The notes beneath the pieces were generated by a model that did no database searches, was not told the origin of the DNA, and was given only the letters and a program-made list of their open reading frames with translations. The position numbers were made by a program, and so were the translations under genes. From positions 1 to 44,126 of IMG/VR virus record IMGVR_UViG_3300025853_000180: a stretch of 44,126 nt of DNA; one strand, 5' to 3'. Position 1 is the stretch's first letter, and every line of letters starts with the position of its first letter. Positions 1-11,500 of the stretch are shown here, one piece after another. The stretch comes from a virus.

Positions 1-1624
1 TGCGCCAACAGTACCAACCGCTCAGTTAAATGCTGATGCTTTAAGAGCAGCAACAGATGCTACTGGAAAAAACTTATTACAAAGTGCTCAAAATGTAGGG
101 ATACCAGGTGATTTAGGTTCAATAAATACGTCAAATATAATAGGACAAGGTGTGCCTTCATCTGGATTTGGTGTTAATTTAGGAAACCAAACTGCTGGTA
201 CTTTAGGATCATCAGCAGGAAATGAATTTTTAAATGTAGGAGCGCCAGGTATCACTAGTACACGTGGTATAGATTTATCTCCTCTATCAACCCTATCATC
301 AACTCCAGTACCACAAGATACAAGTTTTATGGCCGGTGTAGATAGATTAGGTGATGGAAACACTGCAATGGGACTAGGTAAATTAGGTATTACAGGGCTA
401 GGCGTCGCTGGCGGAGCAGGTGCATTTGATCCTGAACCTATTAAATTAAGTGATAGCAGAGATAAATATGACCCTAATGCTAGATTAGACTTAAGTATGG
501 ATACAGGAATTGACGACTATCTAAATCGTGATACAAGCTTAAGATTACTAGCACAAGGCGGACGTGTACAAAAATATGCGGAAGGTGGGACGACCCTAAA
601 TTTAAATACAGGGGAACAAGAACCCTTAAATGATACTCCTATTACTAAACCCTATACAGGTGGTATGCCTTTAAATATGGGTACAAACGCATTTAAGAGA
701 GCTGAATACACTCCTGACCAACTTGCTACACTAGCAGAATATGGGGTAGTCCCTAATTATAGTTTTGGGAAAGGGTCGAGTATAAGAAGAATCCCAGTAA
801 AAGGTATTGTTGATGTAGGTGGTAACTTTGTAGCTCGTCCAGATGGTGATATAACTGATGTTGAGTTTCTAGAACAATTTAAATATATATTAGATGATGG
901 CAAAACCACTGCTGAAAAAAACCAACAAAGTGGTATGGACCCAAATTTAGCTCCAAGTGGACAAGAAGAGGATAGTAAGGGTTTAAATCCCGGAGCAATT
1001 TCAGCATTAGCTTCTGGGTTCGCTCAACAACAAATGAACCCTCCTACTAAACCTCAAACTTTAGGTTTAGAACCTTTAGCTAAAGGCGGTAGAGTAAAAG
1101 GTTATATGGGTGGAGGTATTGCAAATGTAGCTCCTGGTGGACTAGGTAATAATACTCGGCAAGGGGGCGGAGGTGGTGTGCCTGGGGTAGCTCCTGGTGG
1201 TTTAGGTAATGACACTAGAAATATGGGCATGCCTGCTGGACTAGGTAATAGTCTAGGAGTTAAAGTTAGTGGAGGGCCTAAAGCAATAGGTACTGCTTTG
1301 AATTTAATTACAGGAAATCAAGAACCAGTATATGCTCCTCTTGGCTTAGAATCTTTACAAGCTGGTGGTTACCTAGAAACAGGCGGTGAAGTAGGCGATG
1401 GTATGTCTGATGAAATAGAAGCTACAATTGAAGGTGAACAAGAAGCTCGTTTATCAGATGGTGAATTTGTAGTGCCGGCAGATGTAGTTAGCCATTTAGG
1501 TAATGGTTCATCTGATGCAGGGGCTAAGCGTTTATACGAAATGATGGATAAAATTCGTATGGCTCGAACAGGAACTAAAAAACAAGGTAAGGAAATTAAT
1601 CCAGGAAGGTTTATGCCTGCTTAA
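1..1624 (+). CDS. Glycine-rich virion protein, 5'-truncated by the window
   Basis: The frame is open from base 2, so the true start lies upstream; the GTG at 152 is probably internal. About 540 residues are visible. The protein is rich in Gly, Asn and Ala and carries recurring short motifs of the form (A/K)GGRV and GGxxxxGGEV, plus two near-identical NVAPGGLGN/GVAPGGLGN stretches near 1125-1215. The C-terminal part, with acidic GDGMSDEI and LSDGEFVVPADVVSHLGNG motifs, resembles a conserved region of structural proteins in marine podovirus-like phages; its function is not known to me. It is followed by the hydroxylase gene with a TAATG overlap, which implies translational coupling within the late operon. 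The gene after next but one (3904-5505) shares the GGG(I)xxFEEGGEV motif. Confidence 0.7.
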   Translation, partial: APTVPTAQLNADALRAATDATGKNLLQSAQNVGIPGDLGSINTSNIIGQGVPSSGFGVNLGNQTAGTLGSSAGNEFLNVGAPGITSTRGIDLSPLSTLSSTPVPQDTSFMAGVDRLGDGNTAMGLGKLGITGLGVAGGAGAFDPEPIKLSDSRDKYDPNARLDLSMDTGIDDYLNRDTSLRLLAQGGRVQKYAEGGTTLNLNTGEQEPLNDTPITKPYTGGMPLNMGTNAFKRAEYTPDQLATLAEYGVVPNYSFGKGSSIRRIPVKGIVDVGGNFVARPDGDITDVEFLEQFKYILDDGKTTAEKNQQSGMDPNLAPSGQEEDSKGLNPGAISALASGFAQQQMNPPTKPQTLGLEPLAKGGRVKGYMGGGIANVAPGGLGNNTRQGGGGGVPGVAPGGLGNDTRNMGMPAGLGNSLGVKVSGGPKAIGTALNLITGNQEPVYAPLGLESLQAGGYLETGGEVGDGMSDEIEATIEGEQEARLSDGEFVVPADVVSHLGNGSSDAGAKRLYEMMDKIRMARTGTKKQGKEINPGRFMPA

Positions 1625-2334
1625 TGCAAGTTAAAAAATTACTTGGTGAACGAGTGTTTAGAAAAGCGTTTCATAAGTATTCGCTTTTAGGTGATAAAAA
1701 GTTTTTTGATCCCTTTGTGTTTCCAGTAGCTAAAGAGCTCAAGGATAACTTTGAAGAGGTCCAAAAAGAAATAAAGGATATATTGAAAAGCTATGATAAC
1801 TTGGTCGTGTTTCAAGATGTCTCACCAAACCAAGCATATATCCCAAAGGATGATGGCTGGAGAATGTTTTTCTTCAAAGCTATGGGAATTAGGTTCAAAC
1901 GTAATGAAAGGTTTGCACCAAAAATAACAGAAATATTAAGTAAATACAAAGACATACAATCTGCTTATATTTCAGTACTAGGACCAAAAAGTTATTTAAA
2001 CCCTCATAAAGGACCCTGGTCTGGTATATTAAGAATGCATTTAGGTGCAGTGGTTCCGGGTAACAATGAATGTACATTGTTGGTAGAGCAAGAGCCCTAT
2101 CACTGGAAAGAAGGTGAGTTGGTTTTATTTGATGATACCTTTGACCATATGGCTATAAACAATACAGATAAACCTAGAGCCATATTGTTTTTAGATATTA
2201 TGAGACCCCTATCACAACCTTGGAAGTTTTTTAATTGGATGTGTAGATGGATATCATTATTTACACCTTATATAATTAGCGCCTACTTCAAACATAAAAA
2301 GTGGGAAGAAAGGTTCTACAGTAAATGCAAGTAA
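1624..2334 (+). CDS. Aspartyl/asparaginyl beta-hydroxylase-like Fe(II)/2OG dioxygenase
   Basis: A 236-residue protein with the signature of the Asp/Asn beta-hydroxylase (AspH) family. His128 sits in LNPHKGPWSG, His165 in DDTFDHMAINN, and Arg175 (TDKPRAI) is the likely 2-oxoglutarate anchor. The spacing between the histidines and the double-stranded beta-helix strand pattern fit the family, which hydroxylates Asp/Asn side chains using Fe(II), O2 and 2-oxoglutarate. The start overlaps the upstream stop (TAATG) and the stop overlaps the next gene by 10 bp, so it belongs to the late structural operon. A virion protein or host envelope protein could be the target, but that is inference. No signal peptide or clear membrane segment is present; the aromatic C-terminus (residues about 200-225) might associate with membranes. 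Confidence 0.8.
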   Translation: MQVKKLLGERVFRKAFHKYSLLGDKKFFDPFVFPVAKELKDNFEEVQKEIKDILKSYDNLVVFQDVSPNQAYIPKDDGWRMFFFKAMGIRFKRNERFAPKITEILSKYKDIQSAYISVLGPKSYLNPHKGPWSGILRMHLGAVVPGNNECTLLVEQEPYHWKEGELVLFDDTFDHMAINNTDKPRAILFLDIMRPLSQPWKFFNWMCRWISLFTPYIISAYFKHKKWEERFYSKCK

Positions 2335-2747
2335 CATGGATACCTACAGAACATATTGAAGCTGTATGGCCGAGTATTAAAGAGTATATGAAAGGTGCTG
2401 CTGATTTTACATATGGCAGATTTACCGAAGAAGATATAAAACAAGAGCTATTAAGAAAAGGACATCTTCAACAATTATGGATAGCTTTTGAAGATTTTGA
2501 AAACATTTATGGTGCAGTGGTTACAGAAATTTCTCAGTATCCACAAACAAGGGCACTAATAATGCATTTTACAGGTGGTAAACAACTGCCTAAATGGAAA
2601 AAACCTATGCTTGAAGTTTTACAGCAGTTTGCTCGTGACAATGAATGTAATATAATAGAATCATATGGCAGACCAGGTTGGGAAAAGGTGTTTAAAAAAG
2701 ATGGATATGAACAAAAGTTTGTATTTTATGAATTACCAGTGGAGTAA
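2325..2747 (+). CDS. GNAT-fold acyltransferase-like phage protein
   Basis: A 140-residue protein. The pattern of an N-terminal helix pair, a central strand with IYGAVVTEI, and a C-terminal RPGWEKVFKKDGYE segment resembles GNAT N-acetyltransferases, where the last segment forms the final strands. Similar small proteins lie near portal and tail genes in many phages. A classical acetyl-CoA pyrophosphate loop (Q/RxxGxG/A) is not evident, so it may be a structural derivative rather than an active enzyme. It overlaps the upstream hydroxylase gene by 10 bp and is followed after 2 bp by the next gene. Confidence 0.5.
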   Translation: MQVTWIPTEHIEAVWPSIKEYMKGAADFTYGRFTEEDIKQELLRKGHLQQLWIAFEDFENIYGAVVTEISQYPQTRALIMHFTGGKQLPKWKKPMLEVLQQFARDNECNIIESYGRPGWEKVFKKDGYEQKFVFYELPVE

Positions 2748-2749
2748 CT

Positions 2750-3901
2750 ATGTTTAATTTATGGAAATTATTAACCTTTGCAGTTGAATACTGTACCTTT
2801 TGGGGTGGAGGTAAAGGCGGCGGCGGTGGCAGTCAGCAGTCTACGTCATATTCTACTAACTTACCTGAATACGCAAAACCTTTTTATCAAGAACTATTAA
2901 AACAGTCTGGTAAACAAGTATATAAAACCGATAGTAGTGGTAAAGTTATCGGAATGAAAAAATTTGTACCCTATGAAGATGAAAGACTAGCCGAATTTAC
3001 TCCTGAGCAACAGCAAGTCCAACAAGAAGCTTTAGGAATGACCACGCCTGAAGGCTTTCAAACTGCTGCAGGTACTTTAGGTACAGTCGGTAGTCAGGCA
3101 GGGTATGCTGGTGCTACAGGCTTAAATCAAGCTTTTAATTATGACCCAACACAATACACTCCAGGTACAGCGACTACAGGCACTTTTGATACTGGTGCAG
3201 CTCAACAATATATGGACCCTTATACACAAGCTGTTGTTGATGTACAAAAACAAGAAGCATTAAGACAAGCAAATATTCAAAGAGCAGGCGCTTCTATGGG
3301 CGCTATTGGAAGAGGTACTTTTGGTGGTGCTAGACAAGCATTAATGCAAACTGAACAAGATCGTGCAACTCAAGATTTACTAAATAAAATACAAGCTGAA
3401 GGTGGATCAAAAGCTTTCCAACAAGCTCAACAAGCGTTCCAAGCTGATCAAGCAAGGCAGTTGCAAGCGCAACAAACTAATATACAATCGGGATTACAAG
3501 CAGCTGAACTAGGTCAACAAGGAGAACAGTTTCAAGCTGGGATTGGTAAAGATATTGGTTTGGCGGGATTACAAACGGGTCTTGAAACAGGTAAGGCAAC
3601 AGGCGCATTAAGTGCTACAGAGCAGATGGCTAACTTAGAAAGATTAAAAGCACAAGCTGCAACAGCTGGTGAAAAACAAGCATTAGAACAAGAACAACTT
3701 AACTTAGCTTATCAACAGTTCCAAGAAGAACAAAATTATCAACGCAATCTACTCGAATATCAATCAAATATTCTTCGTGGTAATGCGGGAGCTTTAGGTT
3801 CAACTCAAGTACAATATGCTCCAGCTCCAAGCCTTGCATCTCAGATCGGCGGTTTAGGTCTAGCTGGTCTAGGACTATATAACATATTAGGTAAGGGTTA
3901 A
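2750..3901 (+). CDS. Gln/Ala-rich virion protein, putative internal or injection protein
   Basis: 383 residues, started at an ATG 5 nt after a GGAG Shine-Dalgarno. The N-terminus has a short hydrophobic stretch (about residues 1-18) followed by a Gly tract. The middle, about residues 140-340, is a Gln/Ala/Glu-rich predicted coiled coil with many QQAQ-type repeats. The C-terminus ends in a hydrophobic glycine-rich helix (SQIGGLGLAGLGLYNILG). This composition is typical of internal or ejected virion proteins encoded between tail genes and the giant internal protein in podovirus-like phages. I do not recognise a specific family. Confidence 0.55.
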   Translation: MFNLWKLLTFAVEYCTFWGGGKGGGGGSQQSTSYSTNLPEYAKPFYQELLKQSGKQVYKTDSSGKVIGMKKFVPYEDERLAEFTPEQQQVQQEALGMTTPEGFQTAAGTLGTVGSQAGYAGATGLNQAFNYDPTQYTPGTATTGTFDTGAAQQYMDPYTQAVVDVQKQEALRQANIQRAGASMGAIGRGTFGGARQALMQTEQDRATQDLLNKIQAEGGSKAFQQAQQAFQADQARQLQAQQTNIQSGLQAAELGQQGEQFQAGIGKDIGLAGLQTGLETGKATGALSATEQMANLERLKAQAATAGEKQALEQEQLNLAYQQFQEEQNYQRNLLEYQSNILRGNAGALGSTQVQYAPAPSLASQIGGLGLAGLGLYNILGKG

Positions 3902-3903
3902 AT

Positions 3904-5505
3904 ATGAATATTATTCAGATACAAGACAGACTAAAAGGAATGCCTAAAGAGGCTATTATAAATTATGTACAAAACCCAACAGGAGAAGTACCTAGCTTTT
4001 TAGCATTAAGTGAGTTACAACGACGTAAAGATAGTGAAGAAAAGTTTCAAGCAATGCAAGAACAACCTGCGTCTATTGCTGAACAACTTGTAACTGAAAA
4101 TATGCCTATGGGTATTGGTAACATGGTCGCCCAAAATCAACCTGCACCTCCTCAAACAGGTATGGGTGCTCCTCAACCACAACCAGAAATAACTCCAGAA
4201 ATGATGGCTAGCTCAGGTGTTGGTGCTTTACCTGCAGGTAATGTAGGTCAGAACTATGCTGGTGGCGGTATCATAGCTTTTGAAGAAGGCGGTGAAGTAG
4301 ATGAAAAAGAAATTAGAGATAAGGCTATTAAAAAAGGTGAAAACCCAGTATATGAAGATGGATCAGAAGGTTATGTTTTAGGTGGTCTAATGGGAGTAGG
4401 TAGAGCAGGTTTAGGATATCTTAATAGATTACTTGGTAGAACTTTTAGCTCTAAAATGCCAGGTTCTACAGGCACATCGTTAGCAACAACGGGACTAAAA
4501 GGACAGGTGACAAATGATGTAGCGAAATATGGACCTAGTATATTTAGAAAATACCCTAAAACTTCTTTAGCTGGCGCAGGTCTAGGGGCTTATAGTTTAA
4601 TGAATGGTGACTCTGATGATGGTTCAACAACGGAACAAGCTGCAGTAGACCAACCGACAGCACCTGATACAGGCGTAGAGACTACAGATGACAGACTAAG
4701 GTTTAACCCACCAGAGTTTGACACGACTGGTTTAACCTATGATGACCCTAAAGCTTATGGTAAAGAAAGAGCAGCGGCATTTAAAGAATTTATAGGAGAA
4801 GACACAGTTACTCCTAAACTAGAAACTAGATTAGCAGAGTTAGAAAGTAAAGCAGAACGAAGACGTGAAGACGCTCCTTACATGGCTCTTGCAAGGGCAG
4901 GTTTATCTATGGCTGCTGGAGACTCTCCGTTCGCTTTACAAAACATAGCTAAGGGTGGCGTAGAAGGATTGCAATCATATGCTGATGAGTTAAATACTAT
5001 AGATAGTTTAGATCAAAAAATATTTGCACTTGATAGTGAAATACAAAGAGCCAAGCGTGCCGAAGATGTCGCTATTGCTACTAAAGGTTTTGATAGTATG
5101 GAAGCAGCTGAAAACAGAAATTATCAAGTTCAGCTTGAAAAAGAGAGAAGGAAGCTTGAAAATGCTAAAACTCAATTTGCAGCTGATGTTGAACTCAGAG
5201 GTAAAGAGATATCTGCTACTGCTTACGGGTACAATATTAAATCTGAAGCTCAAATATTACAATATGCAAAAGAAATGGGTATAGGTAAGTTATATACCGA
5301 ACGAGAAAATTATGAACGTATGAAAGATGGTCCAGAAAAACAGAAAGCACTGGCAAGGGTTAATGAAAGAATAGGAGTTATGATGCAAGAAGCAAGAGAA
5401 GCCGTTTTAGGTAGATCTGCTCGATCTCCTAGAACTCAAAGTGGACAGCCTGTAAACCCTGGTACAACAGCAGGCGGTCAACCTGTTTATTCAACGGACT
5501 TCTAA
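3904..5505 (+). CDS. Coiled-coil virion protein with glycine-rich N-terminal motif
   Basis: 533 residues. The first third contains Pro/Gln-rich linkers and the motif YAGGGIIAFEEGGEVDE, related to the GGRV/GGEV motifs of the first gene in the window. About residues 150-215 are glycine-rich with a hydrophobic stretch (SLAGAGLGAYSL). About residues 300-500 form a long charged helix region consistent with coiled coil. The C-terminus is Ser/Pro/Gly-rich. The stop codon is directly followed by the ATG of the giant protein. The position before that gene, in the same operon, suggests a virion protein that acts with it. Function is inferred only from context. Confidence 0.55.
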   Translation: MNIIQIQDRLKGMPKEAIINYVQNPTGEVPSFLALSELQRRKDSEEKFQAMQEQPASIAEQLVTENMPMGIGNMVAQNQPAPPQTGMGAPQPQPEITPEMMASSGVGALPAGNVGQNYAGGGIIAFEEGGEVDEKEIRDKAIKKGENPVYEDGSEGYVLGGLMGVGRAGLGYLNRLLGRTFSSKMPGSTGTSLATTGLKGQVTNDVAKYGPSIFRKYPKTSLAGAGLGAYSLMNGDSDDGSTTEQAAVDQPTAPDTGVETTDDRLRFNPPEFDTTGLTYDDPKAYGKERAAAFKEFIGEDTVTPKLETRLAELESKAERRREDAPYMALARAGLSMAAGDSPFALQNIAKGGVEGLQSYADELNTIDSLDQKIFALDSEIQRAKRAEDVAIATKGFDSMEAAENRNYQVQLEKERRKLENAKTQFAADVELRGKEISATAYGYNIKSEAQILQYAKEMGIGKLYTERENYERMKDGPEKQKALARVNERIGVMMQEAREAVLGRSARSPRTQSGQPVNPGTTAGGQPVYSTDF

Positions 5506-8500
5506 ATGCCTTACTCAGTTATTACTAGAGATGGTATACAAATAAATAATATACCAGATAATATATCGCAGGATTCTGACCAACTACGTCAACGCGTAGA
5601 ACAAGCTAGGCAAGACGCTTCAAATCAAGGCTTATTCGGTCAACAATCTGACCAACCCAAAATACTAAAAGAAGGAGAAGGCAGTGACTTTCTTCGTGGT
5701 ATAGGTCAATATAAAGATCAATATGGTGGTATCTTAGGTGGCGCAAAAGTATTAGCAGGTAAAGCTACAGGCAGTGATGACTTAATAAAAAGTGGTCTTG
5801 CTGATATGGATGAGTCTGAACGTAAGATAGGCGCTAGAGGTGTAAAAGAAACAGATGAGTTTACCAAGGCATTAGATAAAGGATTAGTTTCTGTATTGAC
5901 TGAGTTTGTTCCGTTTGTAGCTGGTCAAGGTGTAGGTATGATTGGTGAAGCTTTGGTAACTTCAATTGCAGGTTCTATGATAGGTAGTGCAGTCGCACCA
6001 GGTGCAGGTACAGTTAGCGGAGCATTGACTGGGTTTGTCGGTAAAGAGTTAGTTAAAAAAGGTCTTATAGACAAAGCTAAAGACTTAACAAAAGATGAGC
6101 TTAGAAAAGAAGTAGGCGATATACTACAGTCTGAAGTAGGTAAACAGGCTATCAAAGACATCTACAAAAAAGCTGGTAGTAAAGTAGCTTTAACAGGTAT
6201 GGCAGGTAAGTTTGGTGCTGGTGAAGTTACAGGTAGAGCTGTAGACGAAGCTATCAAAGATATAGAAGACCCTGAATTACAACTTGAAAAAATAAAAGAA
6301 CTAAGCACAAGTAAGTTAGCTGCTTTAAGTACTGCTCATGCATTAGCTGATTACATAGGAATAAAAATTGGTCTTGGTTCATTAGATAAATTAGCGAAAC
6401 CTACACAAAGTCTACTTTTAAATATAGCTAAAAACATAGGTATCACAGGTATAAAAGAAGCTCCAGTCGAAGCAGTACAGACTGCTTTAGAAAGATATGG
6501 TGCTGACTTACCATTAGATGATAGAGCCGCATTAGAAGAATATATTAACGCTGCAGCTGCAGGCTTTGCAATGCCTATTGTTCCTGCTACTATAGGGGGT
6601 ATAAGATCAACAGTTACAACGTCATCTAACGATAGTTCAGACCCTGAAGTAAGCAGCGATCCAAAACCAAAAGGTCCAGAACCAACTCCTCCTGACCAAC
6701 CATCAAGTAGGAAAGGGTGGGAATATGAAAAGGCAGAAGTTAAGCGTCGCGAAGACAATGCCAAAGCAAGAGAAAACGCTGATTTAGCGCAGTCCGACAT
6801 TGATAACATAGACTTAGATAATGCGGATATAGTAATACCGCCTGAACCTGAGTTACAACAGGATGACTTTAAACTACCTTCGATACAAGAGATAGAAAAG
6901 TCAACTAAGGAGAAACAAGATGAATTACTACGAGCAGCTGGACAACCTGAGCAATCTCAGCAAGACGCAGATAGAAGAGGCGTTTCAATACCTGAATCAG
7001 AGCCTACTATATCCGGAGAACAGTTACCCGATACCCAAAGACTTGGAGAAGTTGTCGGAGGACCAATGGATAGCCCTGCAGGTGATGTTAGCCCAGTTAT
7101 TAGAGGAACGGGAGCTTTACTCTCTGCACTAGGACCTGCAAGAGAAGGATTTGAAAGAATCCAAACAGGCACACAAGACGTAGTAATAGGTACTGATAAA
7201 GATGGTAATCCTATTACTCAACAGATGCCTCTATTTACAGATAGACCTATAGATTCTAAGATGGCTTTAGAAGAGCTTGAAAAAGACCCTATACAACAAC
7301 GGTTAGATCTTGGTGAAGTTACTACTCAATCACTTAGGAATGAAAGAGAAACTGGATTATTTAAGCAAAGACTAAAAAGATATTTAGAAGAACAAATAGT
7401 ATTAAACAAAAGCTTAGACTTTTCAAAAGCAGAGCCATACAGTATAACTCCAGACGGTCTAGCAGAATCAGAAGCAATATATAATCACATACTTAAAACA
7501 GAAGGCAGAAGAGCAGCTGATACCTATCTAAAGAACAAAAGAGATTCTAATGAGTTATTTGACCAAACAGTAGTAGATACAGAATCTAATCCTACTGACC
7601 AAGAAAATGCTCTACCTTTATACGCCTCATCTAATCTTACTAGCATATCAGAGTTTGTAACTAATAATAACTTAGATGACTACTATATTAATCATGAAGA
7701 ATCAGTTGGTGGACAGACAATTGCATATACAGTTAGACAAAAATCTACTCTTCCTAATACTGATGTATCAACTGTAACAGACTTTTTACTTAGAGATAAA
7801 GGGCGAAACCTTAACAAAACTTCTAATCCTCTAGCTTTTGGCGAGACAGTAGCTCCTGAATCAGTAGAAGCTGTTTTAAGAAAGAAACTAACTAAAGCAC
7901 AGTTTGATGTGTTAAATAGTGACAAAAAGAATTTTGAAAAAATAGCTAATGAATATACAAAGAAAGCAGCTAATCAAGGTCAAGCATCTACACCTGCTCT
8001 AGAGATAAAGACAAGAGCTAAAAGAGCAGCGAAGTTTGATGCATATGCAAGTAGAATAAAAGATTATCCTGACTTTGTAAACAAACTTAAATCACTAAAA
8101 TTAAGAACTATACCTACATTCTTGAAAACAGGAAGTGTAGAAGGTGTAGATGCTCCTTTCGTAGGAGCAACAAGTATGGATCAAGTTATAAGAAGAGCTA
8201 TAGGAGATTATATCTTTGAGGAAGCAGCAGATTCTCAATCTACTCCATCAACGTTTGGTTCTGGTCAGAACGTAGATAAAAAAGATAAAGCACGTCGTAA
8301 AAAGATTAGAGATGAATTTATTAACTCCGCTATAGTAGCTGATTATATTTCAAGAGATAGTAGATATAACTCAATAGCTGATATAAAAAATGACATTGGT
8401 CAGTATAAGTCTATGTTTAAAAGAGGTGGTGACTATACTGATAAACTTGCTAATCAACAAGACAATAAAGACTTGCTTCAAGAAGCTAGAGACCTAGTAA

Positions 8501-11500
8501 CTGAAATAGATGATTTAGAACAAACCTTGTTAGCCGAAGCAGTAAATCAAGCAAAAGACAAACAAGAACTTAAAAAGATAAAAGACAAACTTAAAAAAAC
8601 TGCAAAAAATAAAATACAAGAAGAAAATATTAAGCTTGACCAAGCAGCTATAAACAAAGCCATAGATGAGATGAGCATAGACTCAGATATAGATTCAGCT
8701 ATAGATATTATAAATGAAATACCAGCGGCAGTTAATCCATTCAACGTAGCTATAAACGAAGCATTTGAAAGCAGAGGTGATGAACAAGATGTAGTAAAAA
8801 CTATTGAGGATGCCTTCTCTGACGGTTCAGAAAATGATGTTCAGTATTTAATAAGAAAGAATGAAAATGATACTGTTGGACTTATAAAAGAATTAGAAAA
8901 TTATATAAGTTCTGTAATAGATTTATTAATGGCTCAATTAGAAGAAGCTAAGGCAAGCGGTGATACACAAGAAGTACAAAGAATTAACAATAACATTGGT
9001 GCATATGGAACTTTAGGGTCTATATTAAATAAACTAAAATCAGTTCCAGGTATGAAGGCGCTATCAACAGTTGTTCTACCAGAAAAAGAATATATTAATA
9101 TATTTAGTAAATTTAGAAGAGTAACCAAAGAAGATAAAAGCAACTCTGCTGGATTCTATACTCCTTCTGGAAAAACATACAATGAGATAGTAAAAATTTT
9201 TGGTAAAGTTGTAAGTGTACCTGTTAAGTATGATGTACCAGGAGCAAAATACGATCAACGAATTGTTTTAAGAAAATCAAACGGTCAGTCTACTTACCGG
9301 ACTCTAAAAGTATTAGTCCATGAACTCACTCATGCGGCTACAGTAGACGGTATGATAAATATCATGACTGACTCAGAGCAGGTGGCGTTAAGTAGAATGC
9401 TTGAATCAGCAAGACGAGAAGCATTTAATAGAGGTGAATACACAACAGATAAAGACGGAAAAATTGAATATGATCTATATGGGCTTTCTGATCCTTTTGA
9501 ATTTATAGCAGAGGCATTTTCAAATCCACGTTTTCAAAAATTCTTAACAGAAATACCTAGTATTGAGTCTCAAGGGTACCGTTTACCAGAAGAATCAAAT
9601 ATATTTAAATCAATGTTTGACACTTTTACTGAATGGGTATCAGAATTATTAGGGTTAGGAAATATAGATAATACTTTATTAAAAGACACTTTTAGAGTAT
9701 CAGAAAGACTATTCAATGCAGGTATGGCTCCTAATGTAAAATTTGAACCAGAAAGGATGGAGGTGTGGAAGAAAAAACAAAGGTTTAGAAACTACACAAA
9801 CAAGTCTAGAAAGCCACTACCTCCAGGTATGCGTGCATTATTAAAAGCAATGTATCCTGAAAACTCAATACACCCTAGTATTAATGAAGATAAAAAGTCT
9901 TCGATGAGCGACGACAATATAAAACTTGTATCAGAAATAGTTCGTATAAAAAGTAAGCAACGCCCTAGAAAAACTTTAGATGAAATTCAAAATGATAATA
10001 TTAAATTATATAAAGAACAAACAAGAAGTTCAGGTAATAGGTTAAAAAATTCATTCTCAAGATTCTTTAAGAACGGCGATGAAGGTTTAACTAATGCTAT
10101 AAGAAATTTTGCAAATAGATCAATTGATATTAAAAAGTTACAAGACAAACTAGAAAGGTCTGGTTTACTGTTAGCTGGTGTAGAAGGGTTTAACAATGTG
10201 TTTGACCAACTAACTAGAGCATTTGGTTTATCTGATTTTTATATGAAACAACTTCAACCTTCTATGGATAACTATTCTAATTCATTAGGAGAATATTTAA
10301 AACTACAAGAACAACGAGGTCTATCAGAAGAAGATGCAAAAGGTATACTAAAAACAATATTTACTGGTTTACACGAAGGCGAACGAAGAGAAGTAAAATA
10401 TCTACTAGATGTACCTCTAAGTAATGAAAAAATAATAAAAAAAGGTAATACTACAACAAGTCCTTCTGAGCTACGGGCGGAGATAATGAATGTTATCACT
10501 ACTAAAGTATGGAAGGATAGCAAACAAAAAATAGCTGATTTAGAAAAATATAAAAATATGCTTAGAAGATTAGCTAATCCCAATACTAGATTTTCAGGTA
10601 AATTATCTATTGATAGTGTAGCAGGGGTAAGTTATTTCTCCAATAAAAAAGGAGGTCCAGCAGATATAACTAATTCTAGGTACAACGTTTCTGAAATGTC
10701 ACATGAAGATGCTAATGCCGAAAGACAAAAGTTTGAAATTTTAAAGAACCGTGATCCTGAACTATATAATGTAATAAATAAATTTAGAGAGTCTATGGAT
10801 GTAATTAATAAAGAGACTTTGAGACTAAACCAAGAAGCAAACTACGCTAGTCCTCAAGCACTTAATATAATTCAATTCTATGGATGGAAGAACTATATAC
10901 CATTTAAAAAAAGCAATAATTGGGATTATGATTCAACTTCTGAAAGCTTTTATAATCCTACAGGTGGTAGGCTATCAAGAGAATTAAAAAAATTAGAAAG
11001 TTCGTTTGAAGGTAATGAAGGAGAAACTTCAGATCCAATAGTTCAGGTAGTGGTAGATGCGTCTAGAGCCGCTGCAAGAGCTGGAAGAATTAATTATACA
11101 CAATCTATCTATAATGCAGTTACTCAAACTGTAGAATATACAGACCCTATAACAGGTAAACAAAAAAGAGGTAAAGCTATAGATGGAAAGGTTTTAAATA
11201 TATATTCTTACGAACAACGATATACAAATGATGAGGGGTTACAAAAAGACATAGAAAAGAAAAATACTGTCTTACATTTCCTAGACGACGGTAGTATTGC
11301 AGTAATAGAAATAAAAGATGAAAAATTAGTAGAAGCAATTAGAGGTTCTTATGCAGATAATCCTCAATTTGTAGCTTTCATGAATAGAATGACAGGATTC
11401 TTAGGTCAATTACATACTAGATTCAATCCTCCTTTTGCAACCTTAAACTTTGTTCGAGATGCTATAACAAACATATTTTATATTAGTGCTGATCTAGGCA

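Noticed and set aside
152-1624. GTG at 152 as the true start of the first gene
   Set aside because: The frame is open to the window edge with similar composition, so the gene is 5'-truncated and the GTG is probably internal.
6351-6809. Long minus-strand frame inside the giant virion gene
   Set aside because: It is a shadow of a strong coding frame, with no Shine-Dalgarno or domain; the same holds for other antisense frames in the late genes.
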